From Saccharomycopsis malanga (Eukaryota; Ascomycota; Saccharomycetes; Ascoideales; Saccharomycopsidaceae), in the NCBI GenBank assembly GCA_004014935.1, contig CP025323.1:1984001-2048000 (forward strand): a stretch of 64,000 nt of DNA. The letters are read 5' to 3'. Numbering within the stretch: position 1 is the stretch's first letter; each line of letters starts with the position of its first letter. The notes under the pieces are model-generated. The model saw only the letters and a list, made by a program, of their open reading frames with translations. It was not told the DNA's origin and did not search any database. Shown here one piece after another: positions 20,271-33,963 of the stretch. The translations under genes were made by a program, and so were the position numbers.

Positions 20271-23200
20271 ATGGCGCTGAAACCAGTTGGGAGGGCCTCA
20301 GGGATGCGGTCGAGGCCGCTGCCCAGGGTGGGTTTGAGGTATTGTATGGCTATAGTGCGGAATACTATGAAAAGTTTGTATGGCGGCATAAGGAAGCTAA
20401 TATTTCTGGTAAACTGGCTCTATGTTTTTGCGCTGGTTTTGACGTATTATTCATTGAAGTTGTTCTGGAACAATATGTGGATCTGCTATGTAATACTTGT
20501 GTTTTTCGTACTTACGTTGGTGGTGTTTCTTTATTCGAATTTAAAGCGGCTCAACCAACAAAACAACATGTCCATGAGCCAAGAAGGTGGTTTCTGTGAG
20601 AATCAGCCTTTAAACTTGGAAAAGTTTGCGTTTGTAGACCCTATGATTTGGCAACGTGAATTGACTGAACTTAATCGTAAGAATCCGGAGTTGGATCGAC
20701 TTTTATATCCTGAATCAATGCTAATATCTTCGATTGTTGACCAGATCATTGGATTGATTATCAACAGTTTTATCAAGCCATGGTACAAATCTATTCACTC
20801 AAGCAAAAGTGAAGATTTATTCATTGATGAAGTAAAAATAACTATCAAGCAAGTGGTTTTTAATCTATACTTGAAATTGTCAGTTTTGGATTTCCCCAAC
20901 TTGATGGTGCTACGTTTAATACCGGTTATCACTGACCATTTCAACAACTTTGTAAGTGCCAAAGTAGCAGTCAGAAAAAAGTACTTGGCCAAAGGAGAAG
21001 AAAAACTCAGTATTACCGATGAGAAACAAATCAATTTGCTTATCAGCAAGTTCTACAAACATGGCAAGTTGCATCCTACTGTAAATTTGTTTAGAGACAA
21101 TGTGCAATTCAGCTCGTTGAGCCAAAAGACACACTTGCGCAATAAACTAAACAAGATCCTCCCTTTATTGTTAAATAAACATGAGACTTCATGTCTCCCT
21201 GTCATGTTGCTTATTCGAGAAATCGTGATAAACTGTGTGTTTCTACCGCTTGTCAATATGGTTGTGGAGCCTGATTTTTGGAATCAAATGGTCGTGGACA
21301 AGATTGGTAAAACTTTGAAGGACCGGACCAAAGTTATCCAACTCCGGGCCGAATTGCAGAAACATAGTCAAAACGCCTCCAAGCCTAAGAAAACAGCAGC
21401 CTCCAAGCCAAGAGATAGTACTGCTGACACTCTTGCCAACTCGTCCCAAGAACATGCTTTGTTTGAATTCAAACTTACCAAAAGCACTAGTCAATCGGCA
21501 TTTGAAAAGTACTTGAAAAAAATCAACAAATGCAACTCTATTGTAGACTTGCGACAACTCAAGTTTTATATAAGTTTGCAGTTGCAGAAAACCTTGAGAA
21601 ACGAAGAGTATAACACCGCAGTCAAACAGTATAGCTTAGAAAAGAAAAACAAAGAATTATATGATCGTTACAAGATCCTTATCAAGCGTTTGCAAATCAT
21701 CCAATTGACTTTAACAAACCGAATCAACAATTTGAACTTTGAAAACCAAACCATCAGTTTGGATTCCCTGTCAATACATTCCTCTCGGCCTATGGCAGAC
21801 GTGTCACTTGCTACTATTCTCAACGACCCCAGCTTGTTGTCCTATTATATGGAGTACATGGACCAGAACCATACCACTTTATTGCTTCAGTTCTGGTTGG
21901 TTGTCAATGGCATTAAAGATCCGCTCGAAGACTCATTGCTTATAAACACCGACGACATCTACATGGAAGATGGCGCGTCTCCAGACAACCAGACATCCGA
22001 GGCAGATATCAACCAGAACATCAACTTTGCCAACGATATCAAACTGATCTTCAACAATTACTTCAACTCAAAGTTGATCATAGAAAATAATAAGGTTGTT
22101 TACGAGAACGTGGAAACATTTGTAAAACAGTACGATGCTTACCTTGCTCTGCAAAGTGCCCAAAAAGAACAGTTGAATGATTACGAATTGTACAAGGAAA
22201 AATACCAGCTAAACAAGCTCTTTACAAAAGCCAGAAAGTCCATTCTTATTTTACAAGCAAACATATTTAAACATATGGAAAACGACCTTGCCAACTTTAA
22301 AAAATCCGACTCTTTTTTAAAACTACTAGCCTCTGAACATGGCCTGGTACCAGACCAGAACGAAAATAAAGGATTGGGACTCAAGTACGACGAGTCTAAT
22401 GGTGATCCACTCGCAAATTATCACATCCAAGAAGACTCCACTCAAAATAATATCAAGATGGTCCTGAGCCCCGGTGAATCAATATTTGACAGTGATGAGG
22501 CGGTTTCCTATGACGTGATCAATGCCGTGGAGCATGCTTTGAATGAGATTATTGATAACAACAACGAGTATAAAAATTATGACGTTACAAGGCTCAAAAG
22601 AGATATTTTGACAAACTCGTCAAACGTGGAGGAAGATAACAAGGTTAGTAATTTGTTTGGCCAGAGTTCTTCTTTGTTCAAGGGTGATTTCAACTGGTTT
22701 GGTGGAGGTGTTAATGCTAGTGATAATAGTAGCAGTAGTAGCAGCAATCATAATAATACTAATAGTAGCAGTAATGGCAGCAATAATAATAATCCTAATA
22801 GTAATACCAATAGTACTAATAACAATAGCAATGCCACCACCAGCAAAACTGTTTTATTTGATAGTCAGGATGAAATTGAAGAGATTGACGACATGGACTC
22901 TGTGATTTCAGAGATTATAAACTCAGAAACCCTTGGAGAGTATGAATCAGAGGTTCGATTGGCAGCACCAGGCGATTTGAGTCTTACAGAGGAGATTGAC
23001 AAGCTCAGTAATGATATAGACAGTCTCAACAACCAGGTACGGATCATCCAGCCGCTTTTACGCAAGGCAGAGCTTACAAACAATGTAGGGGAGTTACGGA
23101 TCTTGCGTAAGGCTAACATAAGTTTGCAGCGCGAAGTGCAGCTCAAGGAATTGCAGCGGCAACAATATATTGTCCAGGAGAATGATAATAGCTTGTATGG

Positions 23201-24392
23201 CAAGTCCAGAGTAAACATTCAATCGTACATCACTTGTAATGACGAGGAGACCGGCAGAGAATACACCTCCTATATCATTGAGGTCCAGAAAATCACAGTG
23301 GACGACAAGGACACCCAGACTGTGCTGGCCGGGTGGATTGTGGCCCGGCGATTTAGTCAATTCTACATGTTGAACCGGTACTTGAAATCTGTCTATCCAA
23401 AGGTGAAGTTGCTCAATTTTCCCAAGAAAAACATTATATTGTTGAATCTGGCACAGCAGAAGTTGTTGGTAGAAACAAGACGTAGATTACTTCAAGAATA
23501 CTTGGAACAGTTGTTGGAAATGCCTGATGTGTGCAAAAGTAAGATCTTCCGTTTGTTTTTATCATCACAGGACTTTACAAACGGCATTTTCGCTAAAACT
23601 GCTAAAGCTTCGGACCAAACCGCCCGAAATTTGGATAAAACTATTAGAAATTCTGAACTTATCTCTAAGAAAAAAGATGCCGTTGCTTATCGAACTATTG
23701 AGGACGTGACTGCCAAGTTGTATAACGGTATCACCAACGGTATCGAGTACTTGAACGGCTCAATGGTGTTTGCCAATAGCAATGCACAGAGTGCTGGTCT
23801 CAATGGATTGGCAAAGCTGACTCGTGATAATGATGCCACGGCATCTAACGCTGCTGGTAAAAATGATACTGAGCTTCAAAACGAGTTGAACTCCTATGAC
23901 GATGACAAGACCACCTTTGTAAAGCCTATTTGCGACTTGTTGCTCTCAATATTCGCATTGAACAAAAGCAACAGCTGGCTTCGCGGTAGAGCAATCTTGA
24001 TGGTTTTGCAGCAGTTGTTAGGAAGCACCATAGAAAAGAAAATACGAGTTTACATGTCTGTCATTAAATCAGAAAATAAAGTCATTGATTTGTTGAATAT
24101 CTTCAAAGATATCATTTGGCCTAATAATACCTTTTTTCTATCCACCAGAGAAGAGAAGAAACCTCGTACCGAATTGGAAAAACAAAACACCGAGAATGAA
24201 GCACGGACATTGTTGGAAATCATCATCACCGATATTACCAGCAAAATTGTTGGTTTGAACAACTCCAAATTTGCTGCCGCAGAATGTCATAACATGTTGC
24301 AAAACGACATTTTAAACACCCATTTGGCTTACACTTTGTTAGACGAGATTTTCGATGCTGTTTTGGGTATTGCTCTGGAAAATGCTAAATAG
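20271..24392 (+). CDS. MDM1: Mdm1-type sorting nexin (PXA-RGS-PX-nexin C)
   Basis: Mdm1 tethers the ER to the vacuole at nucleus-vacuole junctions and affects lipid droplets and organelle inheritance. The 1373-aa protein has two N-terminal membrane segments (about 40-93), then a PXA domain (about 140-350). An RGS-like domain follows (about 490-690). An Asn/Ser-rich linker encoded by AAT/AGT runs spans about 813-860. A coiled coil precedes the PX domain (about 967-1100), which has ARRFSQFYMLNRYL, the phosphoinositide-contacting arginine region. The nexin C domain ends the protein. It is longer than S. cerevisiae Mdm1 (1127 aa), mainly through linkers. The start at 20271 is the first ATG; Met26 is an alternative. 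Confidence 0.9.
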   Translation: MALKPVGRASGMRSRPLPRVGLRYCMAIVRNTMKSLYGGIRKLIFLVNWLYVFALVLTYYSLKLFWNNMWICYVILVFFVLTLVVFLYSNLKRLNQQNNMSMSQEGGFCENQPLNLEKFAFVDPMIWQRELTELNRKNPELDRLLYPESMLISSIVDQIIGLIINSFIKPWYKSIHSSKSEDLFIDEVKITIKQVVFNLYLKLSVLDFPNLMVLRLIPVITDHFNNFVSAKVAVRKKYLAKGEEKLSITDEKQINLLISKFYKHGKLHPTVNLFRDNVQFSSLSQKTHLRNKLNKILPLLLNKHETSCLPVMLLIREIVINCVFLPLVNMVVEPDFWNQMVVDKIGKTLKDRTKVIQLRAELQKHSQNASKPKKTAASKPRDSTADTLANSSQEHALFEFKLTKSTSQSAFEKYLKKINKCNSIVDLRQLKFYISLQLQKTLRNEEYNTAVKQYSLEKKNKELYDRYKILIKRLQIIQLTLTNRINNLNFENQTISLDSLSIHSSRPMADVSLATILNDPSLLSYYMEYMDQNHTTLLLQFWLVVNGIKDPLEDSLLINTDDIYMEDGASPDNQTSEADINQNINFANDIKLIFNNYFNSKLIIENNKVVYENVETFVKQYDAYLALQSAQKEQLNDYELYKEKYQLNKLFTKARKSILILQANIFKHMENDLANFKKSDSFLKLLASEHGLVPDQNENKGLGLKYDESNGDPLANYHIQEDSTQNNIKMVLSPGESIFDSDEAVSYDVINAVEHALNEIIDNNNEYKNYDVTRLKRDILTNSSNVEEDNKVSNLFGQSSSLFKGDFNWFGGGVNASDNSSSSSSNHNNTNSSSNGSNNNNPNSNTNSTNNNSNATTSKTVLFDSQDEIEEIDDMDSVISEIINSETLGEYESEVRLAAPGDLSLTEEIDKLSNDIDSLNNQVRIIQPLLRKAELTNNVGELRILRKANISLQREVQLKELQRQQYIVQENDNSLYGKSRVNIQSYITCNDEETGREYTSYIIEVQKITVDDKDTQTVLAGWIVARRFSQFYMLNRYLKSVYPKVKLLNFPKKNIILLNLAQQKLLVETRRRLLQEYLEQLLEMPDVCKSKIFRLFLSSQDFTNGIFAKTAKASDQTARNLDKTIRNSELISKKKDAVAYRTIEDVTAKLYNGITNGIEYLNGSMVFANSNAQSAGLNGLAKLTRDNDATASNAAGKNDTELQNELNSYDDDKTTFVKPICDLLLSIFALNKSNSWLRGRAILMVLQQLLGSTIEKKIRVYMSVIKSENKVIDLLNIFKDIIWPNNTFFLSTREEKKPRTELEKQNTENEARTLLEIIITDITSKIVGLNNSKFAAAECHNMLQNDILNTHLAYTLLDEIFDAVLGIALENAK

Positions 24393-25334
24393 ATGTTCTG
24401 TTTAGCTTAGTATGGTATCTACCACTTGATATATTAAATTATACTTTTCAAGCCTTATAATTCGATTTTTATATAATTTGCCTTTTGCCATTTTTAATTT
24501 GCTTTTTTAATTTGTCTTTTGTCTTTTGCCATTTTATCCTTTTAGTTTCATCTGAATTTCAGCCATTATATTATAGTGTAAACCAATAAAGTTTTTTATC
24601 CTTTTGTCATAAAACAGATGCATGTATTACTATGATTTGCCGTAAGTATATCGTTCGACAGTCGGTTGCTTTTTGACTTTTTTTTTCTCACTTTTTATAC
24701 TTACGAAATACCAATTATAAATTGTAGAATTGGTGTTCTATTTGATTATTTTCTTGACCCTTTTTACTTGCCTTCCAATATGTTGAAATTCACTTGATAA
24801 TCTGGAAAATATCAATATGCGTCCAAATTAACTCTTATCATAGACTTGTTATCATCTATTTATATACTTACACATCTACAAACGACCTTTTCTTAATTAC
24901 ATTTAACAGTTCTTGGAAGTAAATCTCCCTAGAATACCTAGCAAGTCTTCTTTATCGATTACAAAGGTTAGTTTTCCACCTTATTGTTGCTTTAGTTGAA
25001 TCCTCTAATACCCCACTTACTACGATAAACTTTTGCCAGGGTTATCTATCATTTTTGGGTTGTAACGTATTGACTTTACTTTTCTTCAGCACTTTCCAAT
25101 TATTACTCGGCAATTTGTACAAATACTATTGAACGAATATTCGGTTATAATATCTATACATTATTCTGCCATAATCTGTATATTCTGCCATGATATCTAT
25201 AATCTGCCATAATCTATATATTGTGTCATAATATCTATAATCTGCCTTAATCTATATACAATACTTTACTATCATACAACATTCTGTGTATTATTATACA
25301 ATATTCCGTATACCATTATACAAAACACAATTAT
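24393..25334. other. Convergent MDM1-IPI1 spacer, AT-rich
   Basis: Spacer between the MDM1 and IPI1 3' ends. Region 25150-25330 has irregular reiterations of TCTGCCATAATCTATA and TATTATACAATATTC. No gene or RNA was recognised. Confidence 0.5.
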
Positions 25335-26399
25335 CTATACAATACTTTGAAAATCCCCAATGTTTTTCTTGTACTCTTCTTCATTCTCGACAGCCTTATG
25401 AATTGTTGTTAATAAATTTTTGGCAAACCGGCCAATTTCACCGCCTTCTTTAGATAATAAAGTCAACTCATGTGCCATGCTGTTGGCAAACAATTCTACC
25501 AAGACTTTTCTTCTAATCACTGTGTCCTCACATCGCAAGTTTTTCAAATCGTTCAAATCTTGATGCAATTTCCTAGTGAACAATTGAAGATGTGAATATG
25601 GGGCTGGAACATCTGGTGTGAGATAATGCGTAGTGAACAGATGTGGGGTGTTGACTACAATGTCAGATGTAACTGACTTTGATTGTTTATCAAACCCAAT
25701 AGCACCGGAAGATACAAATGTATTTAAAACTTGCAAATGCCTCAACTTGGCAGCTTTACCAGCAGTAGAATTGCCTGAGTTTGCTGAAGGAGTCCCAAAG
25801 TTGACAGAAAGCGCAATACTCTTCTTGTCTGTATTTAATGGCCAGTGTAAAAGACTGAAAAACGATTTTATCAACTTGATCCAATTGTTGTTGACAAGAT
25901 ACACCACCGAGTCTAAGGGACCTATTAAAAGCTCAAGAAACCGGGTACTGTCATTCCTTATTGCCTGATTGATATGTGTCATTGCACTCTGAATGTATAA
26001 AATCAAAATATTGTAGTTTAGCTGCACGCTTACGGGCGAAAAAAGCTTGAGGGTGTTATAGGCCTCATTTCGAACAGACGAGGACTGGTCTATTATGAGC
26101 TTCGCAATAGCAGTTATTAATGTTTTGGTCATTGTGGGATGCTCATCAATATGCTTCTGAATAAATAGACATCCCTCTTTACGCACCTGTGGGGTATTAT
26201 GCTTGGTCAAACTGGCATTTCTAAGAAGCTCAGCCTCACTGGTTTTCAGCTTGAGCACAGACTGTAACGGAACATGAATTGTTTTGGCTGTAAATGAGGT
26301 ATCTGTATGATTCGAAGCCTTTAATTTGGATTTGCCTACTTTAAGTTTCTGCTTGACAAAATCCTTATTCTTTTGTGCTCTTTTACGCTTCGTTGCCAT
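25335..26399 (-). CDS. IPI1: Rix1-complex ribosome biogenesis factor Ipi1
   Basis: Ipi1 is the TEX10 orthologue of the Rix1-Ipi1-Ipi3 complex, which acts in ITS2 processing and 60S pre-ribosome maturation in the nucleus. The 354-aa protein (S. cerevisiae 334) begins with a Lys-rich stretch and KQKLKVGKSKLKASNHTDTS, a hallmark of the family. Helical, HEAT-like sequence follows with VRNEAYNTLKLFSP and MTHINQAIRNDSTRFL. The terminal region ends KEGGEIGRFAKNLLTTI, like the yeast protein. It is transcribed divergently from RQC1, with about 290 bp between the starts. Confidence 0.92.
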   Translation of the reverse strand: MATKRKRAQKNKDFVKQKLKVGKSKLKASNHTDTSFTAKTIHVPLQSVLKLKTSEAELLRNASLTKHNTPQVRKEGCLFIQKHIDEHPTMTKTLITAIAKLIIDQSSSVRNEAYNTLKLFSPVSVQLNYNILILYIQSAMTHINQAIRNDSTRFLELLIGPLDSVVYLVNNNWIKLIKSFFSLLHWPLNTDKKSIALSVNFGTPSANSGNSTAGKAAKLRHLQVLNTFVSSGAIGFDKQSKSVTSDIVVNTPHLFTTHYLTPDVPAPYSHLQLFTRKLHQDLNDLKNLRCEDTVIRRKVLVELFANSMAHELTLLSKEGGEIGRFAKNLLTTIHKAVENEEEYKKNIGDFQSIV

Positions 26400-26687
26400 A
26401 CTACACTAATAATCGCTTATTCAATATACTTGCTCTATAAACACCAACTTTTCTCCAGCATTAATAACCTCATCTCATCTGCTTAGATATATACAGTATA
26501 GTGAAATTTTTTATTGACCCATAAAAACGGCTCCTTTGATACTTGCATACAGTTTACCCGGACATACCAGAATAGCGGATAGCGTTATTATTATATGGTG
26601 AGAGAAGTATGTAAGTAAGGTTTTTTGTCAGTAATGCATGATTTATGATCATTTTAAGTATAAGAGTAGGATATTGTGGATTGGAAA
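26400..26687. promoter_or_regulatory. Divergent IPI1/RQC1 promoter region
   Basis: The 288-bp interval between two divergent starts must hold both promoters. AT-rich stretches such as TATATACAG are present, but no factor site is assigned. Confidence 0.45.
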
Positions 26688-29157
<2,470 letters not shown>

Positions 29158-30008
29158 TACACGGTATTCAGTATTATATGTTCAATATAAGTGGTAAATT
29201 ACATGTCGAATGTTTAGGTTGTTAATTATTTCCTGTAAACACCATATTTGTGGGTATATTGTTTATGCCGATTTGCTCATTTAAACGTAAAACGCACTAA
29301 CATATGAATAGCGCGTATCTACGAAGCTGGTATGTACTGGCTTCGAAATATTAGATATTACTATTTACTGATTTTTCAAAATACACCAACTTACTATGCC
29401 ATTATCGCACTGAAAAACATATAATACATTGATATACTTTAAAAATTCTATAACCGGGTAAACCCCTGTCAAAATGAATATACAACAACCTGCATTATTA
29501 CGAACACGCATCTATATTATGAAAAACATGTCAATTTGCTCGAGTCACTTCCAATTAAGGTTAAGATCTAAGGTTCAAATTCAGTTTTACCCTCAATTAT
29601 CATTGATATGAGCTATATAAGCATCCATTCTGGCCGCACAGCCCTGCTTCACATTTGAGCACTAGCCGCGTTCAAGGATAATCCGTAGCTTTTGTTATAT
29701 CTTCAAAAACAGAATTCCATGTTTTCGCCCTATTCACCCCATTTTCCAAAGGGTTATCGAATATAAAGATACTATACTTATTCTCCAAGCTCTCCTTGAC
29801 CAGAATCAAATCCTAACATGTAGCTAACTTTCAAACGTAGCTCAAATGTAGTCCAAATAAAGATTAAAATTGAGCTAAAAGTGGACATTTGTAATTGGCA
29901 ATATTTTCACATTTCCTTCAAGGAATCGATGCCGTGAACATTTATATAGGTAGACTGAAATGCGCCAATTACCGCTATATTATCCGTTTGACATAAACTA
30001 ATGAGATG
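29158..30008. other. RQC1 3' flank, gene-free
   Basis: AT-rich sequence, first part of a 2.35-kb gene-free interval. It contains a short SINE-like 3' fragment at 29309-29365 and no supported gene. Confidence 0.5.
29309..29365 (+). mobile_element. SINE-like element, 3' fragment
   Basis: Reads AGCGCGTATCTACGAAGCTG, then GTATGTACTGGCTTCGAAATATTAG, with a short AT-rich tail. Only the 3' end of the element is present. Confidence 0.6.
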
Positions 30009-30870
30009 CACAACGTATCGAGCGGCAACTTATGCGTATCAAACAATTTCCACCACGTCCACCTTTTCCTTCATTTGAGCTCTTTATTATTAGCACACAT
30101 GTAATAAAGTCAACATCTATAATTTCATGGACGTACTTGATAAAAATAACCTGCATACAAGCCGCTAACTATAAAAATGTGGTCAATATGCGGAAAAACA
30201 TTCAAGACAACAAACGACGTTTTACTGTGTTCTCCCAATTTTCAACCATATTCAAAGAACTGGTGATAGAAACACCAATATATACGTTTTTGGGACCATG
30301 AAAGATGATAATCCACAACTAATTAGCCACTAACGATAGAAATGTGGTCAATACGGGCAAAAATGTGGAAAAACGGGGTACAGGCTTTTTACCGTGTTTT
30401 TCACTATTTTCAACCAGATTCAACGAGATGCAACTAGTAAAGCCAATATATATACTTTTGGCACTGTGCAAAATGATAATCCACTGTTAGCTAGGCGCTA
30501 ACCATAGAAATGTGGTCAATACGGGCAAAAATGTGGAAAAACGGGGTACCGGCTTTTTCCCGTGTTTTTTACCATTTTCAACCAGATTCGAACAACTGCA
30601 CCTAATAAAGATAATATATAGGTTTCAAAGGCCGCGCTTGATGATAATCCACTGTAAATAACCCATTATCCATAGAAATGTGGTAAATATGGGCAAAAAC
30701 ATGAAAAAACGGGGTATCGCCGTTTTACCGTGCTTTCCACCATTTTGACCCTGTTTTAAAGAATTGCCCCTAATACAGCCAATAATCACGCTTTCTAGAC
30801 CATTCTCAATGGTAGTCCTCTATTAATGAGCCTCTAATGCTAAAAATGCTGTCAAAACATGAAAAAACAT
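30009..30870. repeat. Tandem satellite, unit about 168 bp, about five units
   Basis: The word AGAAATGTGGTCAATACGGG recurs with start points near 30177, 30342, 30510, 30678 and 30846, that is every 165-168 bp. Each unit also has a GAAAAACGGGGTA-like word, a TTTTTACCGTGTTTTTCACC-like word, CCATTTTCAACCAGATTC, and GATAATCCACTG. The central three units are the most alike and the outer ones are degraded. A 90-codon open frame at 30032-30301 runs through the first units and is not a gene. Confidence 0.9.
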
Positions 30871-31509
30871 GAAAATTTAAAAAAAAAAAAATTTTTTTTT
30901 TCTCAGCTGTTCCCCCATGTAAGCGCCATGTAAGCACGATGCATTGCTCAATGTAGAATCTCATGCGCCGCTTTCCAAGCTTGAGAAAAATCCAAATTTT
31001 ACCAAGATGTTGTGGACTGAAAGGCTACTATGGTTTCTTTATCAGAATCAACTCTAAACCTATGAGTATTTATTATGTTAACATTTTGCAACAATTATAG
31101 ATCTTGTTTTTGAGCTTCTTGGCCTGTTCTACCTTTTTTTTCAAGTTGGTTTATCACCTCAAGATAAATTGTTTTCATGTCTCATCTATTTTGTATTGTT
31201 TCGGGCAGCTGTAGCTTACACACACAGTAGGGTTTTGCTGGAGTTGATTTTGTTGTGTAAACAATATCAAATATAATTAATTGATCCGAATTTCAAACTA
31301 GAAGCATATAAGAGATTATACCCCATGTAAGATCGATTGTAGGGCTTTGCGGCATGTCACAATTCTTTGCAACATCATGCAAATATAATAACAACAGACA
31401 TTTAATCAAGATACAAACTTTGAAAGGTTTGGTTAAAAAAATTTAGACAATTATATTGAGCAGGTTAGAAGCAAGAAAAAGCATGAAATGGGAAGACGAA
31501 AAAAAAAAG
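30871..31509. other. Gene-free flank between satellite and desaturase
   Basis: A-rich and T-rich runs (30878-30902) follow the satellite; then AT-rich sequence without a supported gene up to the desaturase stop. Confidence 0.45.
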
Positions 31510-32928
31510 TTATGCGGCATCAGCGGTTTCCAATGGGGTATTAGACATGACAGAAGCTACTCTACTTGATGTGCGGTTTTGTCTAATGACGCTGTTAGTA
31601 TTCTCGTCCCGGATTAAGGCAATTCTCATGGTGGCCAACAAATTGTTGGCGGCATTCGAATGGTCATAAACAGCTCCATTGAAAGCACTAGTGGCATCTT
31701 TTCCTACAGAAGATTTGATTAAGGCTACGCCGCCTGGATGGTTATGAACAAACGGGGTTACATCATGAACTACTCCTTTTATTATGACAAGGGCTCTGCC
31801 GGACGCCTTGACCATTTTTTTAAATTCGTCGATGGAAACCAAAGGGAGTTGATTTACAGGGACGCCCCAATTTAGTTTAGCGCGATGACGATCGATGAGT
31901 TTTTGCTGATGGAGAAGGACACATCTTTGGATGATATCGAAGTTGGTGCAATGTAGGGATTTTACACCGAAAACAGCTTTAAATTTAAAACAGAGGTTCA
32001 AAAACCATTTTGTAGGATCATAGCGATAATATGAATAACCTGCTCTGTAGTCATTAGGGAACTGGTGATGGAAATTGTTATAGCCTTCTCCATAAGTTAG
32101 AAGTGAAACTATGAAAGAATTCTTAGGTGTTTTTTTATCTTCAAAAGGCTGATTGCCAAGAAAATGGCCTAATGAATCAATGGAAAACAAAGATTGCTGA
32201 ACTACAGCAGAACGAATTATTCCAGCAAAAATAAGCCCTCCTATATAATCATTCCAGAAATATCCAGCAACTATACAGGGTGCAACAAGCCCAAACATGA
32301 TGTAAAGTCTGGAGTTGTTCGAATGTTGCCATTCCATATACTTGATACAACTTATTAATTCGCCATCACTTGTTCCTTCTTTCAGCTCTTGTTCTTCTTG
32401 TTCAGTGACCAACCTGAGCGTCCGCCGGTTCTTCACTAACCTCCATCCTATATGTGCCCAGATAAAGTTCTTGCGGTAGTTATGAGGATCTCTATCGGTA
32501 TCACAATACTTGTGATGAAGCTTGTGTATTGCCCGGAAATCCTTTGCAGACTCCATACCAACACTGGAGCCAAACAACGCAAAAAACATGGGTAGAAGAT
32601 GGCATTTGGGGTCTATGGAGTATGACTTGTGGGTCCAGTATCGATGATACCCTGCTGTGATCGCAAGCATCGATAAATGATAATACACACACGCAAGATA
32701 AAACGTCTTGGTATATAGTACAATCTCGTATTTATACACTACAACTACCGCAGCTAACGGTACCATAACATACCAGACAAAATTGGCCCATATAGTTCTC
32801 GTAATTATGAATTTCACCACCCTTACAAAATAGTTTATATTCCGTCTTATCTCTTTCTTCTTTACCGTCATAGGCTTGGTGAACCCAGCCCCACGTAAAA
32901 CCTTCACCCCTTCATGCCGCTCAGCCAT
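31510..32928 (-). CDS. Delta-9 acyl-CoA desaturase-like protein with cytochrome b5 domain
   Basis: A 472-aa relative of Ole1, the ER enzyme that puts a cis double bond into palmitoyl- and stearoyl-CoA. Membrane segments lie about 47-65, 75-92, 208-225 and 228-245. His box 1 is HRYWTH (95-100) and box 2 is HKLHH (135-139). Box 3 reads NNFHH (284-288), where Ole1 and animal SCD have HNFHH/HNYHH. The usual Asn of the NSxAH motif is Asp251 (SIDSLGH). The C-terminal cytochrome b5 domain is intact, with heme ligands His397 (HPGG) and His423 (YDHSNA). It is shorter at the N-terminus than S. cerevisiae Ole1 (510 aa). It may be a diverged paralogue of the OLE2 kind rather than the housekeeping OLE1. 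Confidence 0.9.
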   Translation of the reverse strand: MAERHEGVKVLRGAGFTKPMTVKKKEIRRNINYFVRVVKFIITRTIWANFVWYVMVPLAAVVVVYKYEIVLYTKTFYLACVYYHLSMLAITAGYHRYWTHKSYSIDPKCHLLPMFFALFGSSVGMESAKDFRAIHKLHHKYCDTDRDPHNYRKNFIWAHIGWRLVKNRRTLRLVTEQEEQELKEGTSDGELISCIKYMEWQHSNNSRLYIMFGLVAPCIVAGYFWNDYIGGLIFAGIIRSAVVQQSLFSIDSLGHFLGNQPFEDKKTPKNSFIVSLLTYGEGYNNFHHQFPNDYRAGYSYYRYDPTKWFLNLCFKFKAVFGVKSLHCTNFDIIQRCVLLHQQKLIDRHRAKLNWGVPVNQLPLVSIDEFKKMVKASGRALVIIKGVVHDVTPFVHNHPGGVALIKSSVGKDATSAFNGAVYDHSNAANNLLATMRIALIRDENTNSVIRQNRTSSRVASVMSNTPLETADAA

Positions 32929-33963
32929 TACTATAGTACGAATCTGTTCTCTGTTTGGTATAACTCTATTCTTCCTGGATCGTTTATAAAAAAAAAAAAA
33001 TATTGCTTCCTAAGGCCGTGCTATCCACTAGGGCGTTGCCACTAATAGTCTTTCGACAATTCTCTGAAATAAAAATTTTGCTCTAAAAACAATTGCCAAC
33101 ACCAACCGGATATATGCAAATATAAGCGTATAGGCTAGCTGAAGCCTGCTCTTCCTTACCTCTTAGCTTTGTAAAATGCTTTTCTTCTTTTTCAGCGCAG
33201 GCGTATTAGTAATTCGGGGGTGTCTGACAAGTTGTATAAGGAAATGACAAGCCAATTTAGGCGGCAATTTCCATATTTCATGGGAAATTTGCAGGTGTAG
33301 AACGTTTTGTTTGATGCGTACTCTGTTCAAAAAGAGCAGATATTATCATATATTCATGTATTCATATATTCATATATTGTAACATATATTGTCTCATATA
33401 TTTTAGTTCTATTCAATGGAGAGCTTTATTGTACTAGACGTAGTCATTCTTTTATTAATATCTTCTATTTGAATTAGTCACTTTTTCAAGTTGATACTTG
33501 AATGAACAATTTACCCATATCTTATACTACCAAGGAAAGTTTCGTTACGTATTCAGTGACTAGTAGGGTATTTGTTACTTCTTTCAATGACTAGTAGATA
33601 ATTCGTTATGTATTTCAGTTCTTACTAAATAACAAAAAAGAGCTTGCTAACGCAACTGTAAAAACATTATAATCAAAATATTGTTTTAATAACCAAATCA
33701 GCCTACAACTCCCTACAAAATCGTCTCAACAACAATTTGTCAATACCCACACACTAATAACCTCCATTTAATCACCATTATCCCCTCTTCTCCCTATCAT
33801 TAAAACAGTGGTATTATGTATATACACCCGCACCTCCGATTACGTAATCCAAAGGCTAGTTAGGCTACTTAGAGACAAATTTTTCGTCGACAGATAATGT
33901 TGACGACATATGATAATAGACCTGATAGAGGCAAAATAACAGGGTGTTTAGCAGAAAAGCAAA
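32929..33963. other. Divergent desaturase/SRP72 promoter region
   Basis: About 1 kb between two divergent starts. It has a poly-A run near 32988-33000 and several irregular repeats such as TATTCATATATTCATATA (33350-33375) and GTTACGTATTCAGTGACTAG (33545-33610). No gene was seen. Confidence 0.5.

Noticed and set aside
20222-20599. 125-codon plus-strand frame overlapping the start of MDM1
   Set aside because: The MDM1 frame there encodes the expected membrane segments and runs into the conserved domains; the other frame is a shadow.
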